A DNA stretch of 64,000 nt from Leptospiraceae bacterium. GTDB taxonomy: Bacteria > Spirochaetota > Leptospiria > Leptospirales > Leptonemataceae. Below the pieces are notes generated by a model. The model did not search any database and was not told the DNA's origin. It saw only the letters and a program-made list of their open reading frames with translations. The stretch is taken from NCBI GenBank assembly GCA_026005135.1, contig BPKM01000002.1:248001-312000 (forward strand), given 5' to 3'. The first letter of the stretch is position 1. The number at the start of each line of letters is the position of its first letter. Of the stretch, positions 1-8,769 are shown piece by piece. The translations under genes and the position numbers were made by a program.

Positions 1-29
1 AAAAAACGATAACCACGAGGATCTAATGG

Positions 30-182
30 TTATAAATATCGATCTATAATTTCTTTTATAGATTTTCTTTTAGAATCATATTCAAATAAAATCAAAACAG
101 ATTGTTTAATATCTTTTAATTTTCTCTGTATAGAAGCAAAATCATATTCTAATTGCTTGATTGTATTTTCTATATCCATCAT
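30..182 (-). CDS. Small hypothetical ORF, possibly the 5' part of a broken gene
   Basis: A 50-codon ORF begins with two consecutive ATG codons and encodes a charged, coiled-coil-like peptide (MMDIENTIKQLEYDF...). It has no visible Shine-Dalgarno sequence. The TAA at 30-32 is followed in the same frame by open sequence up to the window edge (PLDPRGYRF). It could therefore be the N-terminal part of a longer gene interrupted by a stop. I do not recognise a family, and function is unknown. Confidence 0.3.
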   Translation of the reverse strand: MMDIENTIKQLEYDFASIQRKLKDIKQSVLILFEYDSKRKSIKEIIDRYL

Positions 183-194
183 TAGAATTAAAAA

Positions 195-232
195 AATAAA
201 GAGGGTTTTAAATAAACATCACTCTCTTTATT
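195..232 (-). terminator. Probable terminator after the outer-membrane protein gene
   Basis: A perfect 9-bp inverted repeat (AATAAAGAG at 195-203, CTCTTTATT at 224-232) has a 20-nt loop. On the minus strand it is followed by a run of T. It lies 25 nt downstream of the stop at 257, as expected for a rho-independent terminator. The stem is AT-rich, so strength is uncertain. Confidence 0.45.
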
Positions 233-256
233 AAAAATAAAATTATTATTTTAAAA

Positions 257-1465
257 CTAAAATTTATACATATATTCGATACCAATTTCTCGTATAAATT
301 CGCTATTTGATGGTATTAAACCCTGAGGATCAATTTCTGATAATATAAATGGTGTTATATCTCCCTGAGAAACTGCTGCTAAATTTATATTTTCATCCGG
401 TTCTATTTTTGGTGCTTTTAATGTATGATATTCTTGTTTATATCTATAAACTAATCTAATAATTTGATGTGGATCTATTTTATAACCATAAGATAAATAA
501 TATTCATAACCCGGAATTTCTAAAAATGCTGGCCCATCTGTTAAACGAGATTGAGGTAATGCAGCAGAAATAGCAAGTGGATTGATTTTACCACTATTTA
601 ATATATTAATAAAATCTGTATTGATTCTTTCTTCTTTTAATTTATAACTAACAGCACCATAACCATAATGTAAATCAATCCCTGTAAATATTAAATTTCT
701 ATCTAAAAATTCATAAATATAATTTAGACCAATTTTTAATTTTAAGGCAGCTTCTAAATAATCTAAATGATTTGTTACAAAAATATTGGCTGTATTTATA
801 ATTGTAGTGTTTTGAGAAGTATTAATTTCATGCTCCTCTACATATACTGAATAAAGATATTCTATACCACTAATTGTCGCTTTATATTGATAAATATCTA
901 ATCCTATGCCAAAACGAAAACCAAGATTTTTTAAATAAGGATTATTCTGAAAAAAATAATAATCATTCTGATAATTAATTAATAAATTTTTTAAATCCTG
1001 TTTGGAAGAAGATAAATATCCTTCTGAATTATTTACAATAGTTGTTTTAATTTGTTCTGTACCGTTTTTAAAATTAGTAATTGATGTTTCTATATTCTTT
1101 TTATAAGCAGGAAAATAATTCGAACCAGATGTTATAAAACTAATATAAAAATCTGAACATTTATCTTTATAACATTTGGGAGAAGAAAATTGATATCCTG
1201 TTGCTTTAATTTTTTTAGGAGAATCATTAAGAAATAAATTATATTTTCCTTTTACATAATCACTTAAAAAGGTAACATAAGGTATTTCTAACGCATTTTT
1301 TATTGTAGCAGATTCCCAGTTTATAGAAGAAACTTTTAGATTCCAATGATTTATGGATTCAATATCAAACGGATTAAAAGCATTTGATACACTTTCCTGA
1401 GCCGAAATACTAATATAACTGAGTAACAATAATACTAAAAATAAAATCTTCTTTTTAAAGAACAT
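257..1465 (-). CDS. Putative outer-membrane beta-barrel protein
   Basis: The 402-residue protein starts with a clear signal peptide (FFKKKILFLVLLLLSYISISAQ) that would be cleaved after the SAQ region. The mature part is rich in alternating aromatic/polar strands and ends in a terminal phenylalanine (YMYKF), the usual C-terminal signature of outer-membrane barrels. A GGGGG ribosome-binding site lies a few bases upstream of the ATG. I recognise no named family, so the outer-membrane call is inferred from the signal peptide, strand pattern and C-terminus. The gene stands downstream of the cyclase on the same strand with a gap of about 40 nt, so the two may be co-transcribed. Confidence 0.6.
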   Translation of the reverse strand: MFFKKKILFLVLLLLSYISISAQESVSNAFNPFDIESINHWNLKVSSINWESATIKNALEIPYVTFLSDYVKGKYNLFLNDSPKKIKATGYQFSSPKCYKDKCSDFYISFITSGSNYFPAYKKNIETSITNFKNGTEQIKTTIVNNSEGYLSSSKQDLKNLLINYQNDYYFFQNNPYLKNLGFRFGIGLDIYQYKATISGIEYLYSVYVEEHEINTSQNTTIINTANIFVTNHLDYLEAALKLKIGLNYIYEFLDRNLIFTGIDLHYGYGAVSYKLKEERINTDFINILNSGKINPLAISAALPQSRLTDGPAFLEIPGYEYYLSYGYKIDPHQIIRLVYRYKQEYHTLKAPKIEPDENINLAAVSQGDITPFILSEIDPQGLIPSNSEFIREIGIEYMYKF

Positions 1466-1508
1466 TTAAACCCCCTTAAATTTTTTTATTTTAAAAACAA
1501 ATCATTTT

Positions 1509-2825
1509 TTAATCAATACTTGACAACATTTTTTTTGCTCTATCTACAAAAAACATTTCAACTGGTTCCATATTTTTTATGGGTAAAATACCTCTTGGTT
1601 CAAAATAATAATCTTTATAGAGACGTATTTCTTCATAAACATTGCGAGAAATATTAATTTTCTGAGGTAAAGAAACACTTTCCAAACGTGCTGCTATATT
1701 AACAGGATTACCCCATAAATCAAAAACAAATCTCCAATCTCCAATAATTCCACTGATTACTTTTCCTTTATCTATTCCGATGCGAACGTACCAATTATAA
1801 CCTGTTTTATATTTTAGTTGCGTTTGTTCTTGATTTAACATATCAATAATATCTAAGGAAGCATCAATACATTCTTTAACCTGAGAAATTTCTTTAAATA
1901 ATCCCCCTGCAAACATATAGCTATCACCAATGGTTTTAATCTTTTCTAAATTATATTTTTTTAAAATAGCATCAAACTTTCTAAATAATTCGTCTAAAAC
2001 ACTAAAAATTATCATTGGATTTGTTTTTTCCATAATCGTACTAAAAGAAACAAAATCAATAAAAACAACTGTAACATTTTCATTTACAATTGGTTCTATT
2101 GTATTTTCTTTTCTAAGTTTAAATGCAACCTGTGTTGGCAATACTTTTTGTACTAAAGTATCTAATTCAGCTGTTGCACTTTCTATTTTTTTACTTTTAA
2201 TAAAATCTTTAACCTTTGCTTGAAAAAGCATTACAGAAATACTATAAGAAATCAACATTAAAATAGGAATATTTATAAAATGAGAAGTTAAAATTTGCTT
2301 ATTTTCCTGATAATATGGTAAGAGGATTAAAAAAATTATAGTTGATATAAGATATAATAATAAAGAATCAAGAGGATATAAATATATAAGAACTGCAACA
2401 CCAAAATAACCCATTATCATTACTGTAATTTGACCATTCGCCTTTTGATCTATTAATGTAATCCATATTAAAATAAAAAAAATAAGAAGTGAAATAATAA
2501 AAAAATAAACTCTAAATATATTAGGATTATTTATCCGTCTAACTACATATTTAGAAATAATTATTATACTTATAGAAAATAATAATAATACAATATGGAT
2601 AATTGTTAATTCAGTAGCATAAGTATCTAATGTATTATTATAATATCTTATTCCATCAGATATTAATATGCATAGTAATCCAAAGATATTTACGTAATAA
2701 AAAGTTATTACTCGAGAAATATTTGTAGTTGCAACATCAAAATAAAAAAATACCTTTTCTACAGGATCTTCTATTAACCTATCTGGATAAAAAAAATTTA
2801 ATATAATTTTAAAAAAAGATTTCAT
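1509..2825 (-). CDS. Membrane class III adenylate/guanylate cyclase
   Basis: The protein makes a cyclic nucleotide from a nucleoside triphosphate. Residues about 30-210 form six hydrophobic membrane segments; residues about 250-430 are the class III catalytic domain. Visible hallmarks are the metal-binding stretch VVFIDFVSF (D267), the KTIGDSYM loop (D311) and the DLWGNPVNIAAR motif near residue 385. I placed the start at the ATG at 2825. A longer frame opens with a TTG at 2861, but that TTG is part of a TTGACT box exactly 36 nt upstream, which looks like a -35 element. Cyclic nucleotide made here could be read by the cNMP-binding domain encoded at 36351-38126; that link is inference. Confidence 0.85.
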   Translation of the reverse strand: MKSFFKIILNFFYPDRLIEDPVEKVFFYFDVATTNISRVITFYYVNIFGLLCILISDGIRYYNNTLDTYATELTIIHIVLLLFSISIIIISKYVVRRINNPNIFRVYFFIISLLIFFILIWITLIDQKANGQITVMIMGYFGVAVLIYLYPLDSLLLYLISTIIFLILLPYYQENKQILTSHFINIPILMLISYSISVMLFQAKVKDFIKSKKIESATAELDTLVQKVLPTQVAFKLRKENTIEPIVNENVTVVFIDFVSFSTIMEKTNPMIIFSVLDELFRKFDAILKKYNLEKIKTIGDSYMFAGGLFKEISQVKECIDASLDIIDMLNQEQTQLKYKTGYNWYVRIGIDKGKVISGIIGDWRFVFDLWGNPVNIAARLESVSLPQKINISRNVYEEIRLYKDYYFEPRGILPIKNMEPVEMFFVDRAKKMLSSID

Positions 2826-2985
2826 TAATTTAATCTTTTCTATAAGATAGAAAACAGTCAATTCTTTTTTATAATTTAAAATATTTATAGATACATTTAT
2901 AGGTTATATTATGTATTTAATTCCTAATTTTAGAGTATCATAATCCTTTTAAATCTAATAAATTATTTATAGTAAAGCATTAGAA

Positions 2986-3177
2986 TTAGGCAATAAAAGA
3001 AGCAATTCGTTCCTTATTTTTATATCGTTTTAAATTATTTTTTGCTATCTTATACAAATCTTCACGAATCAGTTTCTTATGAAGGATTTGTAACCCCAAA
3101 ATATGATTTATAATTGCATCAACTTGAACCTATTCTGTATAAGTTTTCGATTCAATATCTTTAGTAAAGATATAATA
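2986..3177 (-). pseudogene. Decayed ORF remnant in the cyclase/PilZ-like gap
   Basis: The gap of about 370 bp between the cyclase and the truncated membrane protein holds a protein-like minus-strand frame. It reads YYIFTKDIESKTYTE, then a TAG at 3130-3132, then a lysine-rich helical tail (IREDLYKIAKNNLKRYKNKE) ending in TAA at 2986. There is no start codon. It looks like the C-terminal end of a gene that has lost its front. The family is not recognised. Confidence 0.3.
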
Positions 3178-3192
3178 CTATTCTAATATCCT

Positions 3193-3462
3193 TTATATAT
3201 ATAATAATTTTTTATTAATAAGTTCTTTTTTTCTAATTCTTAATGGAACTTTTTCTTTATAATAAGAATAAAATTCTTTTAATGCCTCAAATTCCTTAGA
3301 ATGAACTTCTGATTTTTTAATGATTTTTAAAAAAATAGCATATATCTTTTGTTCATAAAATTTAAAATAATAAATAATATAAATAATTGAAATAAAAACT
3401 ATGATAACAATAAATACATACCATAGATTACTTGCTTGAAATTCTAGCCATTTTAAAATCAT
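3193..3462 (-). pseudogene. Truncated paralogue of the adjacent PilZ-like membrane protein
   Basis: This 89-residue protein copies the first ~85 residues of the gene immediately upstream. Both begin with a short leader (MILKWLEFQ here, MKILEWPEFQ there), one membrane segment, and then a matching stretch around YYFK.(L/Y)EQKIY and the KEF/KKFYDYYK region. The cytoplasmic domains found in the 347-residue neighbour are missing. The stop and start codons of the pair overlap as ATGA. The most economical reading is a tandem duplication whose downstream copy has been truncated, although a functional membrane-anchor peptide cannot be excluded. Confidence 0.55.
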
Positions 3463-4502
3463 AACATTTCTGGAATTGGAAAATTATTTTTAATAAAATA
3501 CATTAGGATTTTTTTTAGATTATTTTGATTTTCTTTATATTCAAATAATATTAAATATCGATGTTTTTCCATTTTATATATATCTTTAATTTTACCATTT
3601 AAATGAAATGTTTGATCTTCCAATTGTAATTGGACTTTTACTTCGAAATCTTCCCAGATTATATTAGGAATATTTTTTTCTTTCAATAATTGTTTTAATA
3701 ATCCTTTTAAATCTATCAGGGTATAAATTTTCATACCTTTTAGGGAAAGTTTTTCAGAAATAAAATCTATATCATCTGTTTCTATATCTAAGGTTTTATG
3801 TTTTATTTTGATTTTACCGGAAACTTTTTTTAATGTCATTAAATTAAAAGTTAATGGCTCAAAATCCCCTTTTAAAAATACTTCTACAATATTTTTATCT
3901 ATATAATGAATATTACCCTTGATTTTATAATCACCTGAATCCGGTCTAAAAAAAATTAGTTCCACTTCATCATTATTGGATTTTAATAAAACGTTTTTTT
4001 CAAATAATAAAATCTGTAATTTAGGTATAGGACCTTCATTAACATCTTGTACAAATCCTAAGGTAAAAAAATTTTCTTTTAATATCATTACGGGTTCATT
4101 TTTTTCAATATCTCTTATATGTGTTATACCAAATGTATGATGATCAAAAAATAAATTGCGTAATATATGTAAAAATAATAAAGTATTTTCTTTATCATCT
4201 TTAATTGTTTTAAAATACCATTCAAATAGACGCTTTTTTAATAATAAGGGATTTTTTATTTCTTTATTTCTTTTAAAAATGGAATATTGCTTTTTATAAT
4301 AATCATAAAATTTTTTAAATAATTCTAACTCTCCTATTTTAAAGTTTTTCTGTTTTGCAGTTGTTATAAATAATAAATAAATCTTTTGTTCTAAATTTTT
4401 AAAATAATATATTATGCTGAATATTAAAAATATTACAACTAATACTATTAACAATATCCAAACATGGAGAATTTGAAATTCTGGCCATTCTAAAATTTTC
4501 AT
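3459..4502 (-). CDS. Membrane-anchored PilZ/YcgR-like protein (putative)
   Basis: This 347-residue protein has one N-terminal membrane helix (about residues 13-33), a short helical linker, and two beta-rich cytoplasmic modules. The last ~70 residues (NGKIKDIYKM...YLILFEYKE...LKKILMYFI) have the spacing of a PilZ beta-barrel end, and the middle region resembles a YcgR-N-type barrel. The canonical RxxxR and DxSxxG cyclic-di-GMP motifs are not visible, so ligand binding is doubtful. There is no Shine-Dalgarno sequence; a TTGAAT/TAAAAT promoter places transcription start on the ATG. A truncated paralogue follows directly. The family call is moderate and the function unknown. Confidence 0.5.
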   Translation of the reverse strand: MKILEWPEFQILHVWILLIVLVVIFLIFSIIYYFKNLEQKIYLLFITTAKQKNFKIGELELFKKFYDYYKKQYSIFKRNKEIKNPLLLKKRLFEWYFKTIKDDKENTLLFLHILRNLFFDHHTFGITHIRDIEKNEPVMILKENFFTLGFVQDVNEGPIPKLQILLFEKNVLLKSNNDEVELIFFRPDSGDYKIKGNIHYIDKNIVEVFLKGDFEPLTFNLMTLKKVSGKIKIKHKTLDIETDDIDFISEKLSLKGMKIYTLIDLKGLLKQLLKEKNIPNIIWEDFEVKVQLQLEDQTFHLNGKIKDIYKMEKHRYLILFEYKENQNNLKKILMYFIKNNFPIPEML

Positions 4503-4510
4503 ATTTTACG

Positions 4511-4538
4511 ATTTTATTTTTATAAATTTTTAATTCAA
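4511..4538 (-). promoter_or_regulatory. Promoter giving a leaderless mRNA for the PilZ-like gene
   Basis: On the minus strand TTGAAT (4538-4533) is followed after 16 nt by TAAAAT (4516-4511). The predicted transcription start falls on the A of the ATG at 4502, and there is no Shine-Dalgarno sequence. The -35 box starts 36 nt before the start codon. Confidence 0.5.
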
Positions 4539-4558
4539 TTAAAATAATTTTATTATGA

Positions 4559-4586
4559 TTGACATTTCTACATTTATGATTATAAC
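4559..4586 (+). promoter_or_regulatory. Promoter giving a leaderless mRNA for the DJ-1/PfpI gene
   Basis: A consensus TTGACA (4559-4564) and TATAAC (4581-4586) are separated by 16 nt. The predicted transcription start is about 4593 and the ATG is at 4595, with no Shine-Dalgarno sequence between. This is the clearest example of the leaderless arrangement in the window. Confidence 0.7.
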
Positions 4587-4594
4587 TTAATAAT

Positions 4595-5146
4595 ATGAAA
4601 AAAATATTGGTACCATTAGCTGATGGTTTTGAAGAAATGGAAGGAATTATTATAATTGATGTACTTCGTAGAGCTGGTTTAGATGTAATTGTTGCTGGTC
4701 TTGATAAAAAAGAAATTACAGCTTCCAGGAATACTAAACATATTGCAGATTATGTATTAGACGAAGTAAAAGATTGGGATTTTGATGCTATTGTTTTACC
4801 AGGTGGTTCAGAAGGTGCTAAACGACTTGCTAATGATGAAAGAATAAAACAAATCATTGAACGTTTGCACCAGAAAAATAAATTAATTGGGGCAATCTGT
4901 GCTGCACCAAATGTTTTATTAAAACATAATATAATTAAAGAAAATGATAAATTTACTTTACATCCAAATACATTACCAGATAAATATTCTGGAATATACG
5001 TAGATGAAAGAGTTGTTAAAAATAATAATATATATACAAGTAAAGGACCTGGAACTGCTTTCGAATTTGCTCTTAGTATTGTAGAAGAATTATGTGGTAA
5101 GGAAGTAAGAGAAAAAGTAGAAGCCCCAATGTTTGTAAAAAAATAA
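4595..5146 (+). CDS. DJ-1/PfpI family protein (YajL/ThiJ-like)
   Basis: This 183-residue cytoplasmic protein has the length of a single DJ-1/PfpI domain. The conserved acidic residue lies in GFEEMEG near residue 15, the VLPGG strand-turn near residue 70, and the nucleophile cysteine in the elbow GAICAAP near residue 102. A conserved GPGTAFEFAL stretch follows near residue 150. Members act as glyoxalase/deglycase-type or chaperone-like stress proteins; the exact substrate cannot be read from the sequence. It is monocistronic, with its own promoter just upstream and a strong hairpin terminator at its 3' end, and converges on flaA1. Confidence 0.88.
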   Translation: MKKILVPLADGFEEMEGIIIIDVLRRAGLDVIVAGLDKKEITASRNTKHIADYVLDEVKDWDFDAIVLPGGSEGAKRLANDERIKQIIERLHQKNKLIGAICAAPNVLLKHNIIKENDKFTLHPNTLPDKYSGIYVDERVVKNNNIYTSKGPGTAFEFALSIVEELCGKEVREKVEAPMFVKK

Positions 5147-5148
5147 AT

Positions 5149-5172
5149 GATCCGGATTATACCGGATCTTTC
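5149..5172. terminator. Bidirectional terminator between the DJ-1 gene and flaA1
   Basis: A perfect 7-bp GC-containing stem (GATCCGG 5149-5155, CCGGATC 5162-5168) has a 6-nt loop. It is T-rich on the plus side and followed on the minus side by ATTTATTTTTTT. It lies in the 29-bp gap of a convergent gene pair and can serve both. Confidence 0.8.
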
Positions 5173-5175
5173 CTA

Positions 5176-6222
5176 TTATTGTTGAGGTTGAGTTGGTTGT
5201 GTAGGTTGTTCTTCTGCTATTGGTTGAGCTGGTCCAGGAGCTTTAGAACAATCTCTTAATTCATAAATTTCTGGTCTTCTTGCATGTTGTCGTAATAATT
5301 TAATCAAACGATTTTTTGTCTCGCAATCTGCTCTATCGAAATCGATTTGTGCACCATCAAAATGTGGTTCAAATATATTTGTTAAGATTCTTAATTCATC
5401 AAAAAAAACATATACAGTTTCTAAAGATGTTTCTGGGGTTGAACGGATCTTAAATTGTTTAAATACAAGTGTTTTTATTTGTGGAAAAGAATCTACTTCT
5501 TGTGGAACATATTTTGGTATTGTAATTGTCATTGGTCTCCAACCAACAAAATCAATGGAACCAAATTTAAATATATGGGTATCACCTTTCCAATCTTCTA
5601 CCCAACCTTCTAAGGTATATTCATTTCCACGGCCTAATACCCAGACAGAAATTTGATGCACTTCTCCTGGTAATTCCACACCAACAATACAATCTATCAT
5701 TTGAGCTCTTTGTGTTCTAAAAACATTAGATAACGCTGGATTCTGATAACAGGAACGTGCTTTATAATTTTCTGCTAAAGCTAATTCATTTAAATAGGGT
5801 CTTGGTCTTTCTACAATATAATGGTCAACAGCAGGTGGTCGAATAGTAACAACATGGTATCCAGGAAAAGTAAAAGCAAATTTAACCCCTAAAATACGAA
5901 CATCATCTCTACCGATATTTTCTTTTATATCTGCAGGAGTTCCTTTAATTAATTTTACTTCTCTTTCTGCCTGTAAATTAGAAGCTACAGGTTGATATGG
6001 TCCACGTGTTTTAGTATCTTTATCTGTATGAACTTCCCAACCATATCCTCCACCAGAATAATCTCTATCCCAGCTTTCTACTGTAATTGCTCGTAATTCA
6101 TTAGCAGAAACATCACTTCCTATAGCTGTTTCTACACCAGCCCTTACACCATCTATCACTAAGGATAAAGCCAATGCTCCTAATACTACAAGACTCTGGA
6201 AAATATATTTTTTATAATTCAT
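5176..6222 (-). CDS. flaA1: Flagellar filament sheath protein FlaA (FlaA1-like)
   Basis: This 348-residue periplasmic protein begins with a signal peptide (about residues 1-28, hydrophobic [15 protein letters not shown]). The core carries the spirochaetal FlaA signature: the VESWDRDY opening, [22 protein letters not shown], the [12 protein letters not shown] strand and a [12 protein letters not shown] segment. FlaA forms the sheath or minor component of periplasmic flagella. The C-terminus ends in a Pro/Gln/Thr-rich tail. A GAGGTTGAG ribosome-binding site precedes the ATG. It lies 43 nt downstream of a second, shorter FlaA, the same tandem arrangement as leptospiral flaA2-flaA1; FlaA1 was chosen as the longer paralogue. 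Confidence 0.88.
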   Translation of the reverse strand: MNYKKYIFQSLVVLGALALSLVIDGVRAGVETAIGSDVSANELRAITVESWDRDYSGGGYGWEVHTDKDTKTRGPYQPVASNLQAEREVKLIKGTPADIKENIGRDDVRILGVKFAFTFPGYHVVTIRPPAVDHYIVERPRPYLNELALAENYKARSCYQNPALSNVFRTQRAQMIDCIVGVELPGEVHQISVWVLGRGNEYTLEGWVEDWKGDTHIFKFGSIDFVGWRPMTITIPKYVPQEVDSFPQIKTLVFKQFKIRSTPETSLETVYVFFDELRILTNIFEPHFDGAQIDFDRADCETKNRLIKLLRQHARRPEIYELRDCSKAPGPAQPIAEEQPTQPTQPQQ

Positions 6223-6265
6223 ATCTCAACCTCTTTGTTTAATATCGGTATTACAAATAATTTTA

Positions 6266-7018
6266 TTACCAATTATCTTTAATTTCTGAACCAGGATATA
6301 CCAATTCAGATTTATCAACAAGTGCTTTTAAACCATCAACATAAAAATAAAACTCTCCACCAACTTCATGCACATCACTAACCACAAAAATACTTAAAAA
6401 CTGTAAATTCTTATCTAATAAAGCAAAGCGTGTACTTTGAGGTATCCAACCTGGTACAGCAACAGTAAATTTTCTCCAACCAAAAAAATCTAAACGTCCT
6501 AAACGAATTTTATGAAATCTTCCTCTATAATCTCTTACTTTTAAATACATTGTATGGCGATAATTTCTTCCTAATACCCAGATAGAAAATTGTCTTACTT
6601 TCCCTTTTAAAACATAGGGATGAGGTGGCTTTACTTCTACCCTATCAAAACCCCTATCTACAAAATATGTTTTAACACCTAAAATATGATTAGGATTATT
6701 TGGATCCACTTCAACAGAAAGAGCTTCTCCTTCTGGAGGTCTCATATTTTCGTCATCTGTTGCACGTATTTCTCCTCTCTGGACTAACTTTAATGTTTTT
6801 GTTTCTCCAAGAGGAGTTGTTGATTTTGCATACCAATCTTCTGCTTCTTCAAAATCTTCTAAATCAATTTGAACTAGTGGGCTTTGAGATTGTATTTCCT
6901 GCTGTGTTGTTTGTTGTCCAGGTTGTGTAGGCTGTGTAGTTTCTGCTGGTTGCTGTGCAAACAACCCATAAGATAAAAAAACAAAAATAATGCTATAAAT
7001 TTTTTGGTAACGCTTCAT
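6266..7018 (-). CDS. flaA2: Flagellar filament sheath protein FlaA (FlaA2-like)
   Basis: This 250-residue paralogue of the downstream FlaA has a signal peptide (MKRYQKIYSIIFVFLSYGLFAQ), a Thr/Gln/Pro-rich linker, then the FlaA core (FEEAEDWYAKST, RQFSIWVLGRNYRHTMYLKVRDY, RLDFFGWRKFTVAVP, FYFYVDGLKALVD). The frame is open as far as 7114, but I chose the ATG at 7018 because GAGGTG sits just before it and a proper signal peptide begins there. It is the upstream gene of the flaA pair. The product should be exported to the periplasm and join the flagellar filament. Confidence 0.87.
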   Translation of the reverse strand: MKRYQKIYSIIFVFLSYGLFAQQPAETTQPTQPGQQTTQQEIQSQSPLVQIDLEDFEEAEDWYAKSTTPLGETKTLKLVQRGEIRATDDENMRPPEGEALSVEVDPNNPNHILGVKTYFVDRGFDRVEVKPPHPYVLKGKVRQFSIWVLGRNYRHTMYLKVRDYRGRFHKIRLGRLDFFGWRKFTVAVPGWIPQSTRFALLDKNLQFLSIFVVSDVHEVGGEFYFYVDGLKALVDKSELVYPGSEIKDNW

Positions 7019-7197
7019 AAAACACCTCAATATGGAATATCGGAATTTTAAATTAAAACTTTTATGAATAACCATTTTTATTTGTAATTTTAATCCATAA
7101 AATGCCTTTTTCAAGGAAAAAATAAGTTTTCTTATTCATAAATTTGTTTTTTTTTGAAAATATTCAAAGAAAAGTAAACGCTCAAAGGACATTGTCT

Positions 7198-7244
7198 ATT
7201 CGGATATGTTTTTATTTTAAAAAAATTAGCAAATCATAAGAAAA
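7198..7244. repeat. Dispersed ~47-bp repeat, copy 1
   Basis: This sequence (key blocks ATTCGgATATG, TTTTATTTTAAAAAAA, TTAGCAAA, AAGAAAA) recurs with about 90% identity at 11877-11924. It lies in the noncoding gap between parA and flaA2. It is not recognisable as a known element and could be a small repeat or a shared remnant. Confidence 0.4.
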
Positions 7245-7312
7245 TAGTTTTTATAATAATAAAATTTATGACCATTTTTAATTTTTGTATTTTGTTAAGA
7301 AAATATCGTTTT

Positions 7313-8173
7313 TTAGAATTGTTCTTTTATTTTTTGATCTAACTCTTTTATTAAATTTGTAAATTCTTTCTGAACAATTTCGTATTTTTTAGAAGTTTCA
7401 TTAAAAATATTAATTTTTCTCCTCATAATACTTGAAATTAATATTCTATCACTAATAAAATTATTAAAAACTTTATTTGGGAATTGTTCTTTTAGTTTTT
7501 CGTATTCCAATCTATGTTCTTTAATTAGAATCTGTTTTTGTTGCCTGATTTTATTTAATATAATTCCTAAAAATTTTGTATTCCCATACCAACTTTGTAC
7601 AAAATCCTCAATATGATGATATATAAATGGTATACCAAAACTTGATACAAAATCTGGAATAGTAGGAATAATATAATAATTACTTGCAAGTATTGCATTA
7701 CGAGATAACATATAAATATTTGGTGGACAATCCAGTATAATAATATCAAATTTATTATGAATATTTTTTATAAAATGATTTAAAATTAAAAATCGTTGAT
7801 TTTCGAATTCCTCTGTTGAAAGATGTAATGGTTTATTTGCAACAAGTTTCATTTCATATTCAGGTAAATTTAAGTGTCCGGGTAATAAATATGTATTAGG
7901 AGATTGTTTTAACTGACAAATCCATGTATCTGAAAATTCCCATTTTCCTTTATAGAATTGTTGTATTAAATCTATAATTGAACCTTTATTTTCTATGTGA
8001 TTTATCCATTCTAATTCCTTTAAGGCACTTATTGATAAACTACATTGAGGATCTAAATCCATCATTAAAACCTTTTTTCCTAATATAGAAGATAATCCAT
8101 ATGCAATATTTAAGGCTAAGGTAGTTTTACCAACACCACCTTTATAATTTATAACTGAAATTACAATAGACAT
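7313..8173 (-). CDS. parA: ParA/Soj-family ATPase (orphan)
   Basis: This 286-residue ParA-type P-loop ATPase has a deviant Walker A motif KGGVGKTT (about residues 11-18), the DLDPQCS Walker A' region near residue 40 and IILDCPPN near residue 145. Such proteins dimerise on ATP and position DNA or protein cargo. No parB or parS partner is adjacent, so it may be an orphan ParA or belong to a chromosomal or cryptic partition system. There is no Shine-Dalgarno sequence; a TTAACA box starts 35 nt upstream, in line with the leaderless pattern elsewhere in the window. Confidence 0.85.
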   Translation of the reverse strand: MSIVISVINYKGGVGKTTLALNIAYGLSSILGKKVLMMDLDPQCSLSISALKELEWINHIENKGSIIDLIQQFYKGKWEFSDTWICQLKQSPNTYLLPGHLNLPEYEMKLVANKPLHLSTEEFENQRFLILNHFIKNIHNKFDIIILDCPPNIYMLSRNAILASNYYIIPTIPDFVSSFGIPFIYHHIEDFVQSWYGNTKFLGIILNKIRQQKQILIKEHRLEYEKLKEQFPNKVFNNFISDRILISSIMRRKINIFNETSKKYEIVQKEFTNLIKELDQKIKEQF

Positions 8174-8281
8174 TATAAACTAATTATCGGCTTTCACTAT
8201 TTTGTTAATGAAATCTATAATTTTTTGTACTAAAATCGAAATAAAATGGAACTTTTTTAAAATTATAAGGTCTTATAAAGT

Positions 8282-8729
8282 ATGAAAGCAAAACACATTA
8301 TCCCCCTAACCCTATTGTTACTTTATATTTGGTTTAACAAGTTGCCATAAATTTCGCCATTTACCTCCAGAAGAAAGAGCAAATAAACTGGTAGAATATC
8401 TAAAGGAAGAATTAGAATTAACAGAATCTCAATATAAAGAATTACAATCTATTAAAGAAAGAATCATAAATAGACACAAAGAAACCAGAAAACCTCCTTT
8501 CTGGTTTAATGAAAAATTTCTAAGTCAACTGGAAAATGGAACTATCGATAAAGAAGAAATTAAAAAAGAAGTTAAGGATTTTCATACAAAACTTTTAGAA
8601 AATCGTCTAAAAGATATTGATGAAATTTATCCTTTTTTAATCTCTCTCTCTCCAGAACAAAGAAAAAAATTGGTTGAATTAATTCAGGAACATAAAGAAC
8701 ATTTTAAAAAACACCATAAATATCCTTAA
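8282..8729 (+). pseudogene. Spy/CpxP-like lipoprotein, frameshifted
   Basis: The ATG at 8282 opens a signal-peptide-like frame (MKAKHIIPLTLLLLYI). One base later in phase, a lipobox (GLTSC) and a helical charged protein run to the TAA at 8729. Removing one T from the ATTTGG at about 8330 would restore a 148-residue lipoprotein. Two features recall the Spy/CpxP periplasmic chaperone and metal-sensor family: ELTESQYKELQSI and the later SLSPEQRKKLVELI (LTxxQ-type), plus a His-rich tail (HKEHFKKHHKY). It precedes an ECF sigma factor gene, a usual context for envelope-stress modules. It may be a true pseudogene, a phase-variable gene or a sequence error. Confidence 0.65.
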
Positions 8730-8730
8730 G

Positions 8731-8753
8731 CTGGCTATAAGCCAGTTTTTTTT
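8731..8753 (+). terminator. Rho-independent terminator after the Spy-like gene
   Basis: The stem CTGGC/GCCAG (8731-8735, 8741-8745) has a 5-nt loop and is followed by eight T residues. It begins one base after the TAA of the Spy-like frame, which supports that frame having been a real gene end, and it separates that gene from the sigma factor. Confidence 0.85.
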
Positions 8754-8769
8754 ATGGAATATTAAAGAT

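Noticed and set aside
1930..2223. 97-codon plus-strand ORF inside the cyclase gene
   Set aside because: Antisense shadow of a clear catalytic domain; hydrophobic composition is an artefact of the complement.
2823..2861. TTG start at 2861 for the cyclase
   Set aside because: It coincides with a TTGACT -35-like box 36 nt before the ATG at 2825; the extra 12 residues have no family support.
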